64,000 nt of DNA from Rutidosis leptorrhynchoides (taxonomy: Eukaryota; Streptophyta; Magnoliopsida; Asterales; Asteraceae): NCBI RefSeq assembly GCF_046630445.1, contig NC_092343.1, positions 136,331,501 through 136,395,500 of the forward strand, in the 5' to 3' direction. Shown here one piece after another: positions 47,181 through 58,428 of the stretch (positions are counted from its first letter, which is position 1; each line of letters starts with the position of its first letter). Below the pieces are notes generated by a model, which was not told the origin of the DNA, did not search any database, and saw nothing but the letters and a program-made list of their open reading frames with translations. Position numbers and translations under genes: made by a program.

Positions 47181-47379
47181 TGTAAGTAAATGGTTTTTTA
47201 TGAATTTTCATTACACTGTAATCATGTATATATACAATCGATGGGCTGGCTGGCATGTGCTAATACCTACCACTAATTGCCTACAAGCCAGGGATTTGAT
47301 TCTAGTTGCTATGTTTATGTAGAATACAATTAAGGAAAATATTCACACAATATTGTACAGCTAATTTGTACAGCTAATA
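47181..47379 (-). repeat. 3' LTR of Copia C2
   Basis: 199 bp; on the element strand TATTAGCTG...TTACTTACA. Confidence 0.95.
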
Positions 47380-47386
47380 CAGCCCC

Positions 47387-50300
47387 TCAGTTTGAACGGG
47401 AGACTGGACGGACGTTTAAACTGTCTCGAAATTCTTCAAACAACACCCGAGGCAAACCTTTGGTAAAGATGTCCGCAATCTGGAAACGAGTAGGAATATG
47501 CAACACACGAACTTGACCACATGCTACTTTTTCGCGTACGAAATGAATGTCCATCTCTATATGTTTGGTGCGTTGATGTTGAACTGGATTTCCTGAAAGA
47601 AAGATGGCACTCACGTTGTCGCAAAATACAATAGTTGCTCTGGAAATGGGACACCGAAGTTCTAAGAGTAAGTTGCGAAGCCAACATGACTCAGACACAA
47701 CGTTTGCAACTCCTCGATACTCGGCTTCGGCACTAGAACGAGACACAGTCGGCTGTCGTTTAGCAGACCAGGAAATAAGGTTCCCTCCCAAAAAAACGCA
47801 ATAACCAGAGGTGGAACGTCGTGTATCGGGACAACCACCCCAATCAGCATCCGTCTAAGACACTAGAGAGGACAAGGAGGACCTCGTTAACTGTAAACCA
47901 TGAGAAAGTGTACCACGAACATATCGGATGATTCGACGTAGGGCTTGCATATGACACTCTTTCGGATCGTGCATATGTAAACAGATTTGCTGAACGGCAT
48001 AGGAGATGTCGGGGCGAGTGAAGGTGAGGTATTGAAGTGTGCCTGCTAAGCTCCGAAACTCCGTGGGGTCCGAATAAGAAGGACCATCCTGACAACTTAG
48101 TTTACCATTGCTATCAACCGGAGTCTTGACAGTTTTGCAGGCGGACATACCGGCACGTTGAATGATGTCCTCCGCGTAGGTTTCCTGACTTAAAAATAAT
48201 CCATCATTGTTTCTAGTGACTGCGATACCCAAAAAATAACTTAATGATCCGAGATTTTTCATGGCAAACTCGTTAGCAAAAAGAGACATCAAAGTAGTAC
48301 GAAGAGCATTTGATGATGTAACCAGTATGATGTCATCTACGTACAGAAGTAGATAAGCTGTGTCATTGCCATGAGTGTAAACAAATAGAGAGTGATCTGG
48401 CGAGCTGTGATTGGAACCAATAGAAGAAGCAAAAGATGCAAACCGCTGATACCACGCACGAGGCGCCTGTTTTAATCCTTATAATGATCGTTTTAATAAG
48501 CAAACGTGGTCTAGTTTTGTTGTGTCTCGAAAACCATATGGTTGATACATGTACACTGTTTCATCGAGAGAACCATGAAGAAACGCATTCTTTACATCAA
48601 GTTGATTTATGTTCCAAGATTTTGATAAAGCAATTGAGAGCACTAGACGAATGGTGGCTGGTTTGACGACAGGACTAAAAGTTTCATTGCAATCGATACC
48701 AATAGTTTGTGAACGCCCATCTCCTACTAGCCAAGCTTTATATCTTTCTAGAGATCCGTCTGATTTTATTTTATGCCTGAAAATCCACATACTACGAATA
48801 ACATTCATATTAGATGTTCGCGGTACAAGTACCCAAGTATTATTATCCATTAAGGCTTTGTATTCATCGACCATGGCCATGTTCCAATTTGGGTCAGATA
48901 AGGCTTCTTTTGGTGAGGTCGGAATAGGAGAGATAGTAGTGATAAATGAGAGATTAAAGGGAGTCTTAGGTTTATGTATACCGGTCATACTACGAGTTGT
49001 GATAGTACGTGTAGGGTGGTTGGGATTTGGTGCTTGTACAGAATTGGAGGTATCCGTAGGTGAGTGTGAGGAAGGAACAGAAACATGTGGAATTGAGGAG
49101 TTGTCAGAAGAGACATGTGACGGTTCAGTAGTGGTGATGTTTGGTGGTTTTGGACTCGTGGCTATTGGGCTAGTATTTGATGGGCTAGGGGAGGGAGTGA
49201 AAGTGGACCAAAGTTCAGTTTCGGATACAGAAGAAATGGGTCCAGATTTGTGTGTTGGGCTTGGTGATTGGGCCAAAGGAGATATGTTAGGTGAAGTGGT
49301 CTCCGTTGGGCTGTGAGATACTGGATTATTTTGAGTAGATGTAGTGTTGGGTAGAGTGGACAAGTATTGAGGAGTGTTGAAATAGGGATTAATGGAATCA
49401 GTGAGTATTTGATAGTCAGAGGTAGAGGGTGTTTGAAGTTTAGAGAAGGGAAATTGAGTTTCATCAAACACAACATTGCGAGAGATAATGAATTTTTGTG
49501 AGGACAAGTCGTAGCATTTGTAGCCACGATGGTTAGGTGGATAGCCAAGGAAGACACAAGGAGTAGAACGTGGTTGAAGTTTATTTAGAGTGTGAGAGGG
49601 GAGTAACGGATAGCAAAGACATCCGAATGTGCACAAATGAGAGTATGAAGGGATGCGATTATATAGTATTTGAGTATGTGAACGATTTTGAAGTGTTTTA
49701 GTAGGTAAGATATTTAAGATATAAGTGGCCATTTGTAGTGCATGAGGCCAAAAAGAAAGTGGAATAGAGGCGTGTGATAAAAGAGTACGAATAATGTTAT
49801 TTATGGCACGTATTTTTCTTTCGGATTTACCGTTTTGAGGTGAAGAGTAAGGACAAGAAAATCGAAATTGCATCCCTTGAGTGGCACAAAATTGATGAAA
49901 TTGTTTGTTGTTGTATTCCGTTCCATTATCACATTGGAAAGTTTTAATGGGTTTTGCAAATTGCGTTTGGATGTATTTGTTAAATGTGAGAAATGTGGAG
50001 AAAACTTCGGATTTATTTATTAGGGGGTATGTCCACAAAAAATTAGAGTGATTATCTAGAAAAAGTATGTAATAACGGTGTCCGGCAGTACTTGAAACAA
50101 TAGAAGTCCACAAATCGCTATGGATTATATCGAAAGGAGATAAAGTAGTAGAAGAGGATGAAACATATGGTAATTTAATTTGTTTTCCAAACACACAAGC
50201 TTGACAAATAGAATTCAAAGTTTGTTTATTACAAGAAATAAACTTCTTATTACTAAGAGAACGTAGGACTTCATCGCCTGGGTGTCCAAGACGGTGATGC

Positions 50301-51832
50301 CATATGTCCGAAGATAAAGCAGCAAAAGTAGAAGGTTTTGATAGATGATGCAACACTGAGGTTGTAAGTGGATAGAGGTCGCTTGTACTGTCACATCTGA
50401 GAACCGGTGTGCCCTGCGGAAAATTCTTGACAGTAAAACCAAAGGGGTCAAATTCCATAGAAATATTATTATCAATAGTTAGGCGACGAACAGAAATAAG
50501 ATTTTTAATTAGGTTAGGAGAATGAAGGATATTACGTAAGTAAAGTGGACGAGATAAATTAGAAAGGGTTGAGTGACCAAAACCCGAAATTGGCATACCA
50601 TGACCATTACCGACAATTATATTTTTACGTTGCCTTAAGGGATAATAAGACTCGAGATTACCTGAATTCGCGGTCATGTGAGAGGTGGTACCCGTATCCA
50701 TGTACCATGTATCTTCAGGAGGATTAAGCGTCATGGTGTGCAAAGCATGATTGAGATCAGTAGGCGTGTATCCAGCATGCGAGTAGTGGGCCTGTTGTGG
50801 TCTAGGGCCCAAGATTCCAGGCTGATTAGATTTGCTGCAATTGTTATTGGGCCGAGCCCAAGTGGTAGTTGGAAAAGGACAAGGTGGAGTGGCCCAAGAA
50901 GGTGTAGCAGTCCATTGTGCATAAGCCCAAGGTGGGTAATTCTGCCATTGTGAGGCCGATGGATTTGGGGAAAAATTTCTACCTCTGCCACGATTACTTC
51001 TCCCACGATTATTGTTGTATCCGCGACCACCACGGCCACGATTGTTGTTGGATGGAACATGTGTATTAGAATTACTCCGATCAGTGAATGGTGGGGTTTC
51101 TTGATTGAGGGTTGAATTGACCGAGGGTTTTGGAGCAGAAACAACCAAGGCGGCATCGATGTTAGTAGAGTTGTTGATTGCTTGTTTTTTCTTTCGTGTC
51201 TCCTCCAAGATGAGTTTAGAGCGTGCATCATAAAAGGAAGGAAGTTTATCCATCTGCGTGAAATAAGTGCCGACGGTATCAAAATTATCGTTTAATCCGG
51301 CAATCAATTGAAGGACCATGCGATTGTCAGACACTTTATCACCAACATTACGAAGTTGATCGGCTAACACCTTAATTTCTTGACAGTATGCAGCGCAGTC
51401 TAGGAAATCATCAAGGCGAATGGTAGTAAATTGCCTTTGAAGGTAAAGGGCTCGTGAGTTTTTATTATCCTGGAATATGTTTTCTAGACGAGTCCAAGCG
51501 TTTTGGGCAGTGGATTCGTCTTCTAATATCTGATTCAACAGATCAATTGAGATAGTGCTATAGATCCATTGAAGGACAACAGCGTCTAGACGATGCCAGA
51601 GTGCATCTTTTGGTGTGTTTTCGATGGTGGAAGAATCAGTGGAGGAGGAAGAGTCTGTAGCAGCAGCAGGAGTGATGATGTGATCAATAACATCATAGGC
51701 TTTGCAGTGGAGTTTGAAAAGTTGAGCCCAGGAGTTGTACATCGATTTGTTCATGTCAAGTGTTATGGGAATGAGGTTTTTAATATTGGAGATAGTAAGA
51801 GCTGGATGATATTTTGTGGTTTGATCAGACAT
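47387..51832 (-). pseudogene. Copia C2 gag-pol with two nonsense codons
   Basis: ATG at 51832 (MSDQTTKYHPALTISN) opens one continuous frame of 1482 codons ending at 47387, interrupted only by TAA at 48479 (RSL*GLKQAPRAWY, a Tyr position) and TAG at 47855 (LVS*TDADWGG, a Tyr position). Order: UBN2 gag with an RGRG-rich basic patch (about 265-285), protease WYMDTGTTSHM, GAG-pre-integrase HHRLGHPG, integrase core (HSDLWTS, CDNGTEYNN, SPQNGKSERKIRAINN), RT (NETFSPVVKPATIRLVLSIA, YVDDIIL after the first stop) and RNase H ([22 protein letters not shown]). Two point mutations inactivate it. It may still act as a partner for defective relatives such as C1. Confidence 0.9.
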
Positions 51833-51910
51833 TGTAGAGTTGTAAAGGGTTGGAAGTATGAACGAGTTGTGATTACAGAGAGGGAGAGGATCGATTAAGG
51901 CCTGATACCA

Positions 51911-52109
51911 TGTAAGTAAATGGTTTTTTATGAATTTCCATTACACTGTAATCATGTATATATACAATCGATGGGCTGGCTGGCATATGCTAATACCTAC
52001 CACTAAATGCCTACAAGCCAGGGATTTGATTCTAGTTGCTATGTTTATGTAGAATACAATTAAGGAAAATATTCACACAATATTGTACAGCTAATTTGTA
52101 CAGCTAATA
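51911..52109 (-). repeat. 5' LTR of Copia C2
   Basis: 199 bp; three substitutions from the partner LTR. Confidence 0.95.
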
Positions 52110-52114
52110 TTGAA

Positions 52115-54679
52115 CCATTCCATTCTTTGAGTATTTGTGTACAAGAATCCAAATAAGACACATGACTTGGTTTAAAATGTAATACCTACATGTCAGGAAT
52201 TAGCTTAGTAACATGGAGTTATAGAATTCCAACTTACTAATAAATGTGTATAACCTGCAATTCTTTTACTGTAGAATAACCTGCAATTCTTTTATTGTAG
52301 AATAACGTGCAATTCTTAGTGAGATATGTTATTCAGTCCTAGTATTGTTTTATTCTCGCTGTATTCTTTGTAGAATAAAAGACCATTTCACCTAACGATT
52401 GCTATTCTACTACAGCAGGGCCCAAAATAAAATTGTACCATTGGGGTGGGCTGTTGAGCACTTTGTTGAGTCCGTTGGTTGAGTTGCTTCTGTACCTTGA
52501 CCTGCAATATATTACTACTCGAAAATAAATTGTAACCATATATCTTTGACAGTACAAAAAGGACACCAGGTACCACTACAGGCAGATCTCAGAGTCACAA
52601 ATGCAAAAAGGACACAGAAAACGATAGTAAGTTAACTTAAATCAAACCAGGATAGAAATGAGTACCACTTGATAACTACTGAATTTTCAAGAGGTGGGAT
52701 CCCCATTGCAGATACATCCATTAATTCGGTAAAACCACCAGAACAACATAGACTATTTCTTCTTCCTCATTTTTAAATGTCAACACCTATGCTAATAAAA
52801 GAATTACGCGGAAACTCAATAGACGAAGGGACACTACCTGCACCAATTAGGACAAACAATTCCAAAATTTAAAATAGAAAACTGGTAACAACCACACTCT
52901 CTAAAACAGTTCCACTTAACAAAAGGCGCAAAGAAAGAACCTTCGATAACCGGCTAAGCCTCGCAAGCAAGAGACTCGATGCTTGAGGATGTACCTAATG
53001 TCTTAAGAGATAACGGGAGCCGCAACATTGATAGCACTCTTAGACAAATTCCGAGAGAATCCAGCAACACGATTATGATCTTATCATATTTTAGGCGACA
53101 TTGAATGAACAATTGAATTTAAACAACATAATTATTCACGTTTTCAAAACCATAACAAAACTAACACATAACAGGAAAATACAAAAGCAAATTCATCCAT
53201 AAATATGAAACTGATTGAACAATTCAATGAAAATCATACAAACCTAACCAGGCCACATTTGGTTAATCCCCGATAACCAAGTAGAAATAACATATGATAC
53301 ATTGACGGCGGCGGCGTTACCTTCATCGTCTCCGACGAAAATAAATAGAAACGATAAACATACTTTTTCAATATATATCTATAGACTCGTAAAATAGAAT
53401 TCAAAAATGGCGTCTGTGATTTCATGGATATTGAATGTTTCACATGTGAGATTGTAATTCTGCAGAAACTGATGGAGGTTATTTTGACGGTTGAATAATA
53501 TTAATATGTTTACTCCTTATTTAATGCCGGTATGGGTTGATCTATTTGTAGTACCTAAAGAGCATTTTTTTTCTTAAGGCAGTAAAGTAAAAGGATGTCT
53601 CAAGGAGAAATTAAAAGTCAAACATTCTCTTTAAACTCACATACTTTTGCATCAAGTATTTGGATGATCACCACATATCTGAAGAATCAAGCACACATGA
53701 GAGTGGTACTAATTACAGATTTTGTTTAATCCATAAATGCTTGCCTGCCAATCAAAAAGACGAAGGGAAGGCAAAGTAATTGGGGATAAACGATGATGTG
53801 ATTCAGTGAGGCAGCAACAATAACGGAAGAAAATTGATTCAGCTAGTACAACTACATTTCTCTGCTAATTCTACAAATCAATAAAAATTTAATAGGCACA
53901 CTCCTCAATTGCAATAACATCTGTGATTAGTATTGAGAATTCTCACTTCCCTAGCTTTATTATACATATAAAAACACACAAATTATATATCTTATGATCT
54001 TTGATTCTATGTACCGTTACAGTTTCATTTTTATTCAGACCCAAAAAACATGTAGATCATTATAACTAATGCTGACATTTAAAAACAAAAATACATTTTA
54101 CAAAAAATATCCTCCAAACTTCCCCATTCATAAATCCATAATTGTAACAATATTAGTCAATTATTTACTATTATATATGGGAAACAATTGTTTAACCTTT
54201 AATACAAAGATTAAACACAAAAACTAAGATAAAATAAACATACCAGAGCTTGGGCAGTTCGGGCAGAAAAAACCTTCGTCTACGGGAACCCTGACCCTAA
54301 ATATAACAACCATCAGTTCACGTATATCATCGAATGTAAACGAACCACTAATCGCGATCGCAAATAGCAACCATTTATCCTTTCTTTTGAAGATGAACAC
54401 CCAGATTTAGGATATAATTTAGCTAAAATGGGTCAAATTGAAATAAACAAAACTTCTAATCTAAAAGGGAAGCATGGAAAATACATAGCAGCAACCAAAT
54501 TGTTTCAAATATAAAATTTCCTAGACTATTGTATTCAGTATAACTATAATAGTCACATGTTTACGGCGCTATATGTATCTTTATTTAATTAAAAATGAAA
54601 TACATGGTACATGGTGAAGTTTAAACATATGAGTAACATAATCACAATCTTCAAATATATATTTATATAGGTTTCATAT
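52115..54679 (-). other. Non-coding with exon-like scraps, possibly captured gene pieces
   Basis: No complete gene. Several minus-strand stretches look like exons with plausible splice sites: about 54290-54240 (VPVDEGFFCPNCPSSG then GTATG), 53340-53250 (METMKV-like start reading MKVTPPPSMYHMLFLLGY, then TTAG|GTTTG), 53085-53010 (VAGFSRNLSKSAINVAAP), 52735-52675 (ELMDVSAMGIPPLENS) and 52510-52400 (VQKQLNQRTQQSAQQ, after TATTGCAG). All point the same way as the Helitron terminus at 45.8 kb. I do not recognise the parent gene or genes, and the reading is tentative. Confidence 0.3.
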
Positions 54680-54981
54680 TGTTAACACCTATTTCCTTAT
54701 GAGGTAAGGCTTAGTGTGTCAACAAGATACTAGAAGTAATCTAGCTTTAGGAGAGCGGAGTGTTGCCGATTGATTTTTACCCTTGGGAAATAATCCCTGC
54801 AGACCCGGTTCACAAGTGTAGAAACTTGTGGGGTGGCTTAATCAATCTGTCGTCCGTAGAGCGTAAAAGTGCTAGCCGGATGACTTCTAGTGAGAGAAAG
54901 TAGAGAGAGAAAGAGAAGTGAAGTCTCAGCTCTCAAGGTTGTCAGAATCTCTGAACTCTGTAAAATGACGACACAAGGGGT

Positions 54982-54991
54982 CTATTTATAG
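54982..54991 (-). promoter_or_regulatory. TATA box of the split Tat-type LTR
   Basis: The minus strand reads ACACTATAAATAGACCCC, with a good plant TATA context, followed by a pyrimidine-rich leader (CTCTTTCTCTCTC). It lies only about 20 bp from the caulimovirid-like insertion. Confidence 0.55.
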
Positions 54992-55211
54992 TGTCATTGT
55001 ATTTCTTTCCCCGTTCTTTTGTGCGGAATTATATTATGTTTATATTAATTTAGATCGTGAGGATCCGACTAATGTTTACTTGAAAGTTGAATAAATATAT
55101 TACGTATGAATTCATGAATAAGATGTGAGTAAATGGTTTGCCTAACTTTGATTGAGACACATGCCTAACTCTATATTCTTTGATTGATATGATGAACGTA
55201 TACTGAGGTTA

Positions 55212-55327
<116 letters not shown>

Positions 55328-55337
55328 GCTTGGATAG

Positions 55338-55443
55338 GTGTCGCTATTCAGAATCGGTTAAGACTCAACGACGGTGTCGCTATTCAGAATCGGTTAGGAC
55401 TCAACGACGGGGGCTCTGCTATTCAGAATCTAAAAGACTCAAC
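55338..55443. repeat. Three tandem about 36-bp units in the leader (copy also at 59999-60104)
   Basis: Units begin GTGTCGCTATTCAGAATCGG (two copies, one difference) and a diverged third, GCTCTGCTATTCAGAATC. They lie downstream of the TATA box on the minus strand, in the presumed transcript leader. Confidence 0.85.
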
Positions 55444-55828
55444 AGAAAGAAACCAGTGAGGTTTATTATCAAACTTAACCTGATTACAAATGACAACCAA
55501 GGCTTCCTTTTATAGGCGAGCCATAATACTATTTACAGATGCTCTAGGACCCACGCACTACGATCGATTACATTATTGATCGTTTACATTATTGATGTGG
55601 CCCGCGCACTTATTTAACTTTAAACATAAACCATACACGTTATCTTACATTATTGGTTCCTATGGCCCACATGGCCAGTACATTAAACACACGTATTTAC
55701 ATACAATAATTACAAGGACACGTTACATAATGTTACATTATTGACGAGGTCCACTGGGGTCCACTTATATATTCGTTGTTATCTTTAGTCTACATCCCTC
55801 CTACGCTTAAAAAGACAAATGTTGGAGA

Positions 55829-57223
55829 TTATGATGCTAGGAATGTGTCTTCTTCTTGACAGTATTCGCAACTGTGCCTTGGTGCCCTGGATATCTGTTT
55901 ACATAAACGCCTTTTTATATCTTCTGGAATAGCAGAAAGTTGTCTTGTGAATGCTTCAAAGGGTTCTTCAAAATTATTGATTAGATTGAGACCTTTTTCA
56001 TCAATTTTTTCAATAATGCTTGAGTAGATTAAGACATTTTTGTGAACGTAATTGATTCTCACATTTTCTTGCTGTTCTTGACCATTTCCTATTTTTGAGG
56101 ATCCGAAATAGACTCCTGCTAATGATGACACCAGATGATCGATTGTTGGAGTTATTTTTAATGCTTCGTCTCTTGTTGGATAATTACCATTGCTTACTCC
56201 GAGATATGCTATTGTAAATGATGGGACAAGTAACTGTTGGTCTTCGTTAAATATTGGGTAGCTTGAATGCATTCTGAGAAATATTTCTCTTTCTTTTGCA
56301 AAATTGTCTCTGTATCTAGTTATTGCTTCTTGCATTCTTTGAGGGAGTTCCTTGATTTCATGAAGTGTTCTTCCATCGATATATAAGGTATCAATTAATC
56401 CATGGACGAAATATTCTGATATTGTTAATGGTGATGCTTCTGGTAAGAAAACTTCTTTAGGGCCAGTTTTCCTATTTTTGGGATAGAACATCATTGTTGC
56501 GTAATTTTCGTTGTAATTAACAAGGTTATCCCATAACCTTTGAAAACTGTGTGTGGATGGTTTCTTCTTATCTTCTTTTTCTGTTGTAGAGAGAATACTT
56601 TTCATCCTATTCATGGCATTTAGACTTGCTGTTTGACTATAAAGATAATGGTTAAGATTAACCATTCCTGATCCTGAACGTTTTGTTTCATTGGCTGGTT
56701 GAGTTGCTATTGTTTTATATGCTTCGTTGAATGCTACCTTTGCTGCTTCTAGAGTTTTGTAACTTTTATACGTTACGCTTCTTCCTAATATAAACTGATT
56801 TACTGTTGCCCAGTTGTTGTATATTCCTTTGGATGGTCCGTCAAAGATGACATACCATTTTTTCTTTGGTTCTTCTGGATACGATGTTTGTTGAGATTGT
56901 TCTTCTTCTTCAGTCATTTCATACCAACTTTGTTTTTTGGGTGTTTCTGGTTCTTCTAAGTTAATGATAGTTGGTTTATGTGGTGTTTGTGAATTTGGTG
57001 TTTGTGTTGATGTGGATGATGAGGGTGTTGTTAATGAAGGTGGTTCTTCCTTGATTTTTTCTGGGGTTTCTTTTTTGACTGTTTTTTGTTGGGTTAAAAT
57101 GTTTAAGGTTTCTAGTAATTCCTCCTCCTCCCTCTGAAAAATTGATAGTTGTTGTTGCTGTGTTTGAATCTGTTCTCTTTTTTGTTGTAATTGGTGTTGA
57201 ATCTGCTTGATGATTGCTTCCAT
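55829..57223 (-). CDS. Caulimovirid-type viroplasmin/translational transactivator (ORF VI-like)
   Basis: ATG at 57223, 464 residues, intact. The N-terminus is a Gln-rich coiled coil (1-50), then a Ser/Thr/Pro linker (55-100). Residues 121-171 form a viroplasmin (RNase H1 N-terminal-like) domain: KKWYVIFDGPSKGIYNNW and YKSYKTLEAAKVAF. A large conserved-looking C-terminal region follows, ending in a small Cys pair (SCEYCQEED). In caulimoviruses this protein forms the inclusion-body matrix and allows re-initiation on polycistronic RNA, which fits the overlapping ORFs upstream. It is the last gene, 28 nt from the terminal repeat. Its ATG follows TTTCTGCAG, a possible splice acceptor, and is separated by 211 nt from the preceding ORF. 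Confidence 0.8.
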   Translation of the reverse strand: MEAIIKQIQHQLQQKREQIQTQQQQLSIFQREEEELLETLNILTQQKTVKKETPEKIKEEPPSLTTPSSSTSTQTPNSQTPHKPTIINLEEPETPKKQSWYEMTEEEEQSQQTSYPEEPKKKWYVIFDGPSKGIYNNWATVNQFILGRSVTYKSYKTLEAAKVAFNEAYKTIATQPANETKRSGSGMVNLNHYLYSQTASLNAMNRMKSILSTTEKEDKKKPSTHSFQRLWDNLVNYNENYATMMFYPKNRKTGPKEVFLPEASPLTISEYFVHGLIDTLYIDGRTLHEIKELPQRMQEAITRYRDNFAKEREIFLRMHSSYPIFNEDQQLLVPSFTIAYLGVSNGNYPTRDEALKITPTIDHLVSSLAGVYFGSSKIGNGQEQQENVRINYVHKNVLIYSSIIEKIDEKGLNLINNFEEPFEAFTRQLSAIPEDIKRRLCKQISRAPRHSCEYCQEEDTFLAS

Positions 57224-57434
57224 TGTTGAAATACCTGCAGAAATATTTTGTATGCTTTTGGTGCTTTTTACTTTAAAAAGCTATTTCATGTACTCGTAAG
57301 AGTTGTTTGCTTTTCATATACTCAAAAGAGTTGTTTTCATGAATATGATCTTGCCTCCATCGAGCTTATAATTCATAATGAATATTACTTGAAGATAGAT
57401 TTTGCATAGAATGTTTGCCCAAAGCAATGTGTGC

Positions 57435-57677
57435 TTAACAGATTACTAGCTTTGCTGAAATTTCTTTAATATTTTTTAAAGAGCTGTTTACTAATTGTTT
57501 GTGTATGCTAATAATAGATGATAAAAGTTCTATGCCTTCAGTGTCTTTTTCTTCTTCAAGATATTTTTCATATTCTTCAATATTTTTAGTTGATTGCGAA
57601 ATTCTTTCCCAGCTTTCATTTATAAGATTCTTCCAAAGTTTATTTGAAAAATTATTCATTTGAATTTTAGAATCCAT
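57435..57677 (-). CDS. Small coiled-coil ORF P5 of the caulimovirid-like element
   Basis: ATG at 57677, 80 residues, starting 15 nt after the P4 stop. It is a charged helical protein: LWKNLINESWERI, IEEYEKYLEEEKD, ending KLVIC. The spacing of W-K, W-E-x-I and the IC end match P3 (FWKEYLDRRWEAI ... NLTIC), so P3 and P5 look like duplicated genes. The size and coiled coil recall caulimovirid ORF II/III products (virion-associated or vector-transmission proteins), but this is inference only. Confidence 0.6.
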   Translation of the reverse strand: MDSKIQMNNFSNKLWKNLINESWERISQSTKNIEEYEKYLEEEKDTEGIELLSSIISIHKQLVNSSLKNIKEISAKLVIC

Positions 57678-57692
57678 GGTAAAACTTTTTTA

Positions 57693-58109
57693 TTATGTTA
57701 TGCGAAGAGGTGGTACTATTTTATGCCTTTTTCTTGAACTCGATTCTTCTTGATCTGCATAAAATCTTTCTGTATCTTCATATTTTATAGCACTTGTGCT
57801 GGCATGTTCATGATTAGTGTCTTGTTTTACTATTTTTATTTTGTTTATATTTTCTAAAATTGTTTCTTTTATTTCTGGAAGTTGTCTTAACGCTAGAAAA
57901 CTTAGAATTTCTATAATATTATTTAATGTGGAGTTTAATATTTCTACTTTTTCTCCTATAGGTTTTTCTGAAATATTTTCTACATCAATCTTGTAAATTG
58001 ATTCATCGGGTAAATTTTTTGGTATTTCGAAAAGTGTTTGATTAAATGGTATAAATGGTTTGTTGGATGTGATTCCTTCTTTTCCAATTTTAATATTTGA
58101 TAGATCCAT
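57693..58109 (-). CDS. Small ORF P4 of the caulimovirid-like element
   Basis: ATG at 58109, 138 residues, beginning 7 nt after the P3 stop. The first half has no motif (PFIPFNQTLFEIPKNLP). A hydrophobic helix (NNIIEILSFLALRQLPEIK) lies around 64-82, and the C-terminus is acidic then basic (EESSSRKRHKIVPPLR), a possible nucleic-acid-binding or nuclear-targeting tail. I do not recognise the family. Its place between two coiled-coil ORFs suggests a structural or virion-associated role. Confidence 0.55.
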   Translation of the reverse strand: MDLSNIKIGKEGITSNKPFIPFNQTLFEIPKNLPDESIYKIDVENISEKPIGEKVEILNSTLNNIIEILSFLALRQLPEIKETILENINKIKIVKQDTNHEHASTSAIKYEDTERFYADQEESSSRKRHKIVPPLRIT

Positions 58110-58116
58110 GAGTTTT

Positions 58117-58428
58117 TTAACAAATCGTAAGATTTTTAGAATGATATTTTATAGTTTTAAAATTATTTTTAATACTCAAATAATTTTTATGAATCAAGTA
58201 CTTTTTTCTCTTAATTTCTTTATTAAAAATTACTATCCAATTAATATGCTTACATGCTTCCTTAGGATATAGCTTTTCTTTTTCTAATCCGGCTTCTAAT
58301 TCGTTTAATTCTTTCTTAAGTTGTTCTATAGTTTCATAATGCCTTTTAATAGCTTCCCATCTTCTATCCAAATATTCTTTCCAAAAAGTATTTAATTTAG
58401 AACACTTAATTTGTACTCTAGAACTCAT
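58117..58428 (-). CDS. Small coiled-coil ORF P3 of the caulimovirid-like element
   Basis: I chose the ATG at 58428 because it overlaps the P2 stop as ATGA, giving 103 residues; an upstream in-frame ATG at 58461 would give 114. The protein is a basic, charged helix: FWKEYLDRRWEAIKRHY, LKKELNELEAGLEKEK, ending KNLTIC. It resembles P5 in its Trp spacing and last residues. Probable duplicate gene of coiled-coil type. Function unknown. Confidence 0.6.
   Translation of the reverse strand: MSSRVQIKCSKLNTFWKEYLDRRWEAIKRHYETIEQLKKELNELEAGLEKEKLYPKEACKHINWIVIFNKEIKRKKYLIHKNYLSIKNNFKTIKYHSKNLTIC

Larger units (their letters stand above)
47181..52109 (-). mobile_element. Copia C2: nearly intact short-LTR retrotransposon
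   Basis: 4929 bp, TSD TTGAA on both sides (47176-47180, 52110-52114). LTRs are 199 bp each with three differences. The primer site TGGTATCAG (plus strand 51902-51910) abuts the 5' LTR. One polyprotein frame with two stops fills the interior. The short LTRs, RGRG-rich gag without a CCHC knuckle, and MYQPYGF in RT suggest the Ale/Retrofit lineage. Confidence 0.95.

Noticed and set aside
54700-55011. A second viral promoter and leader
   Set aside because: The TATA and CT-rich stretch at first looked caulimovirid, but it is better explained as the rest of the split Tat-type LTR.
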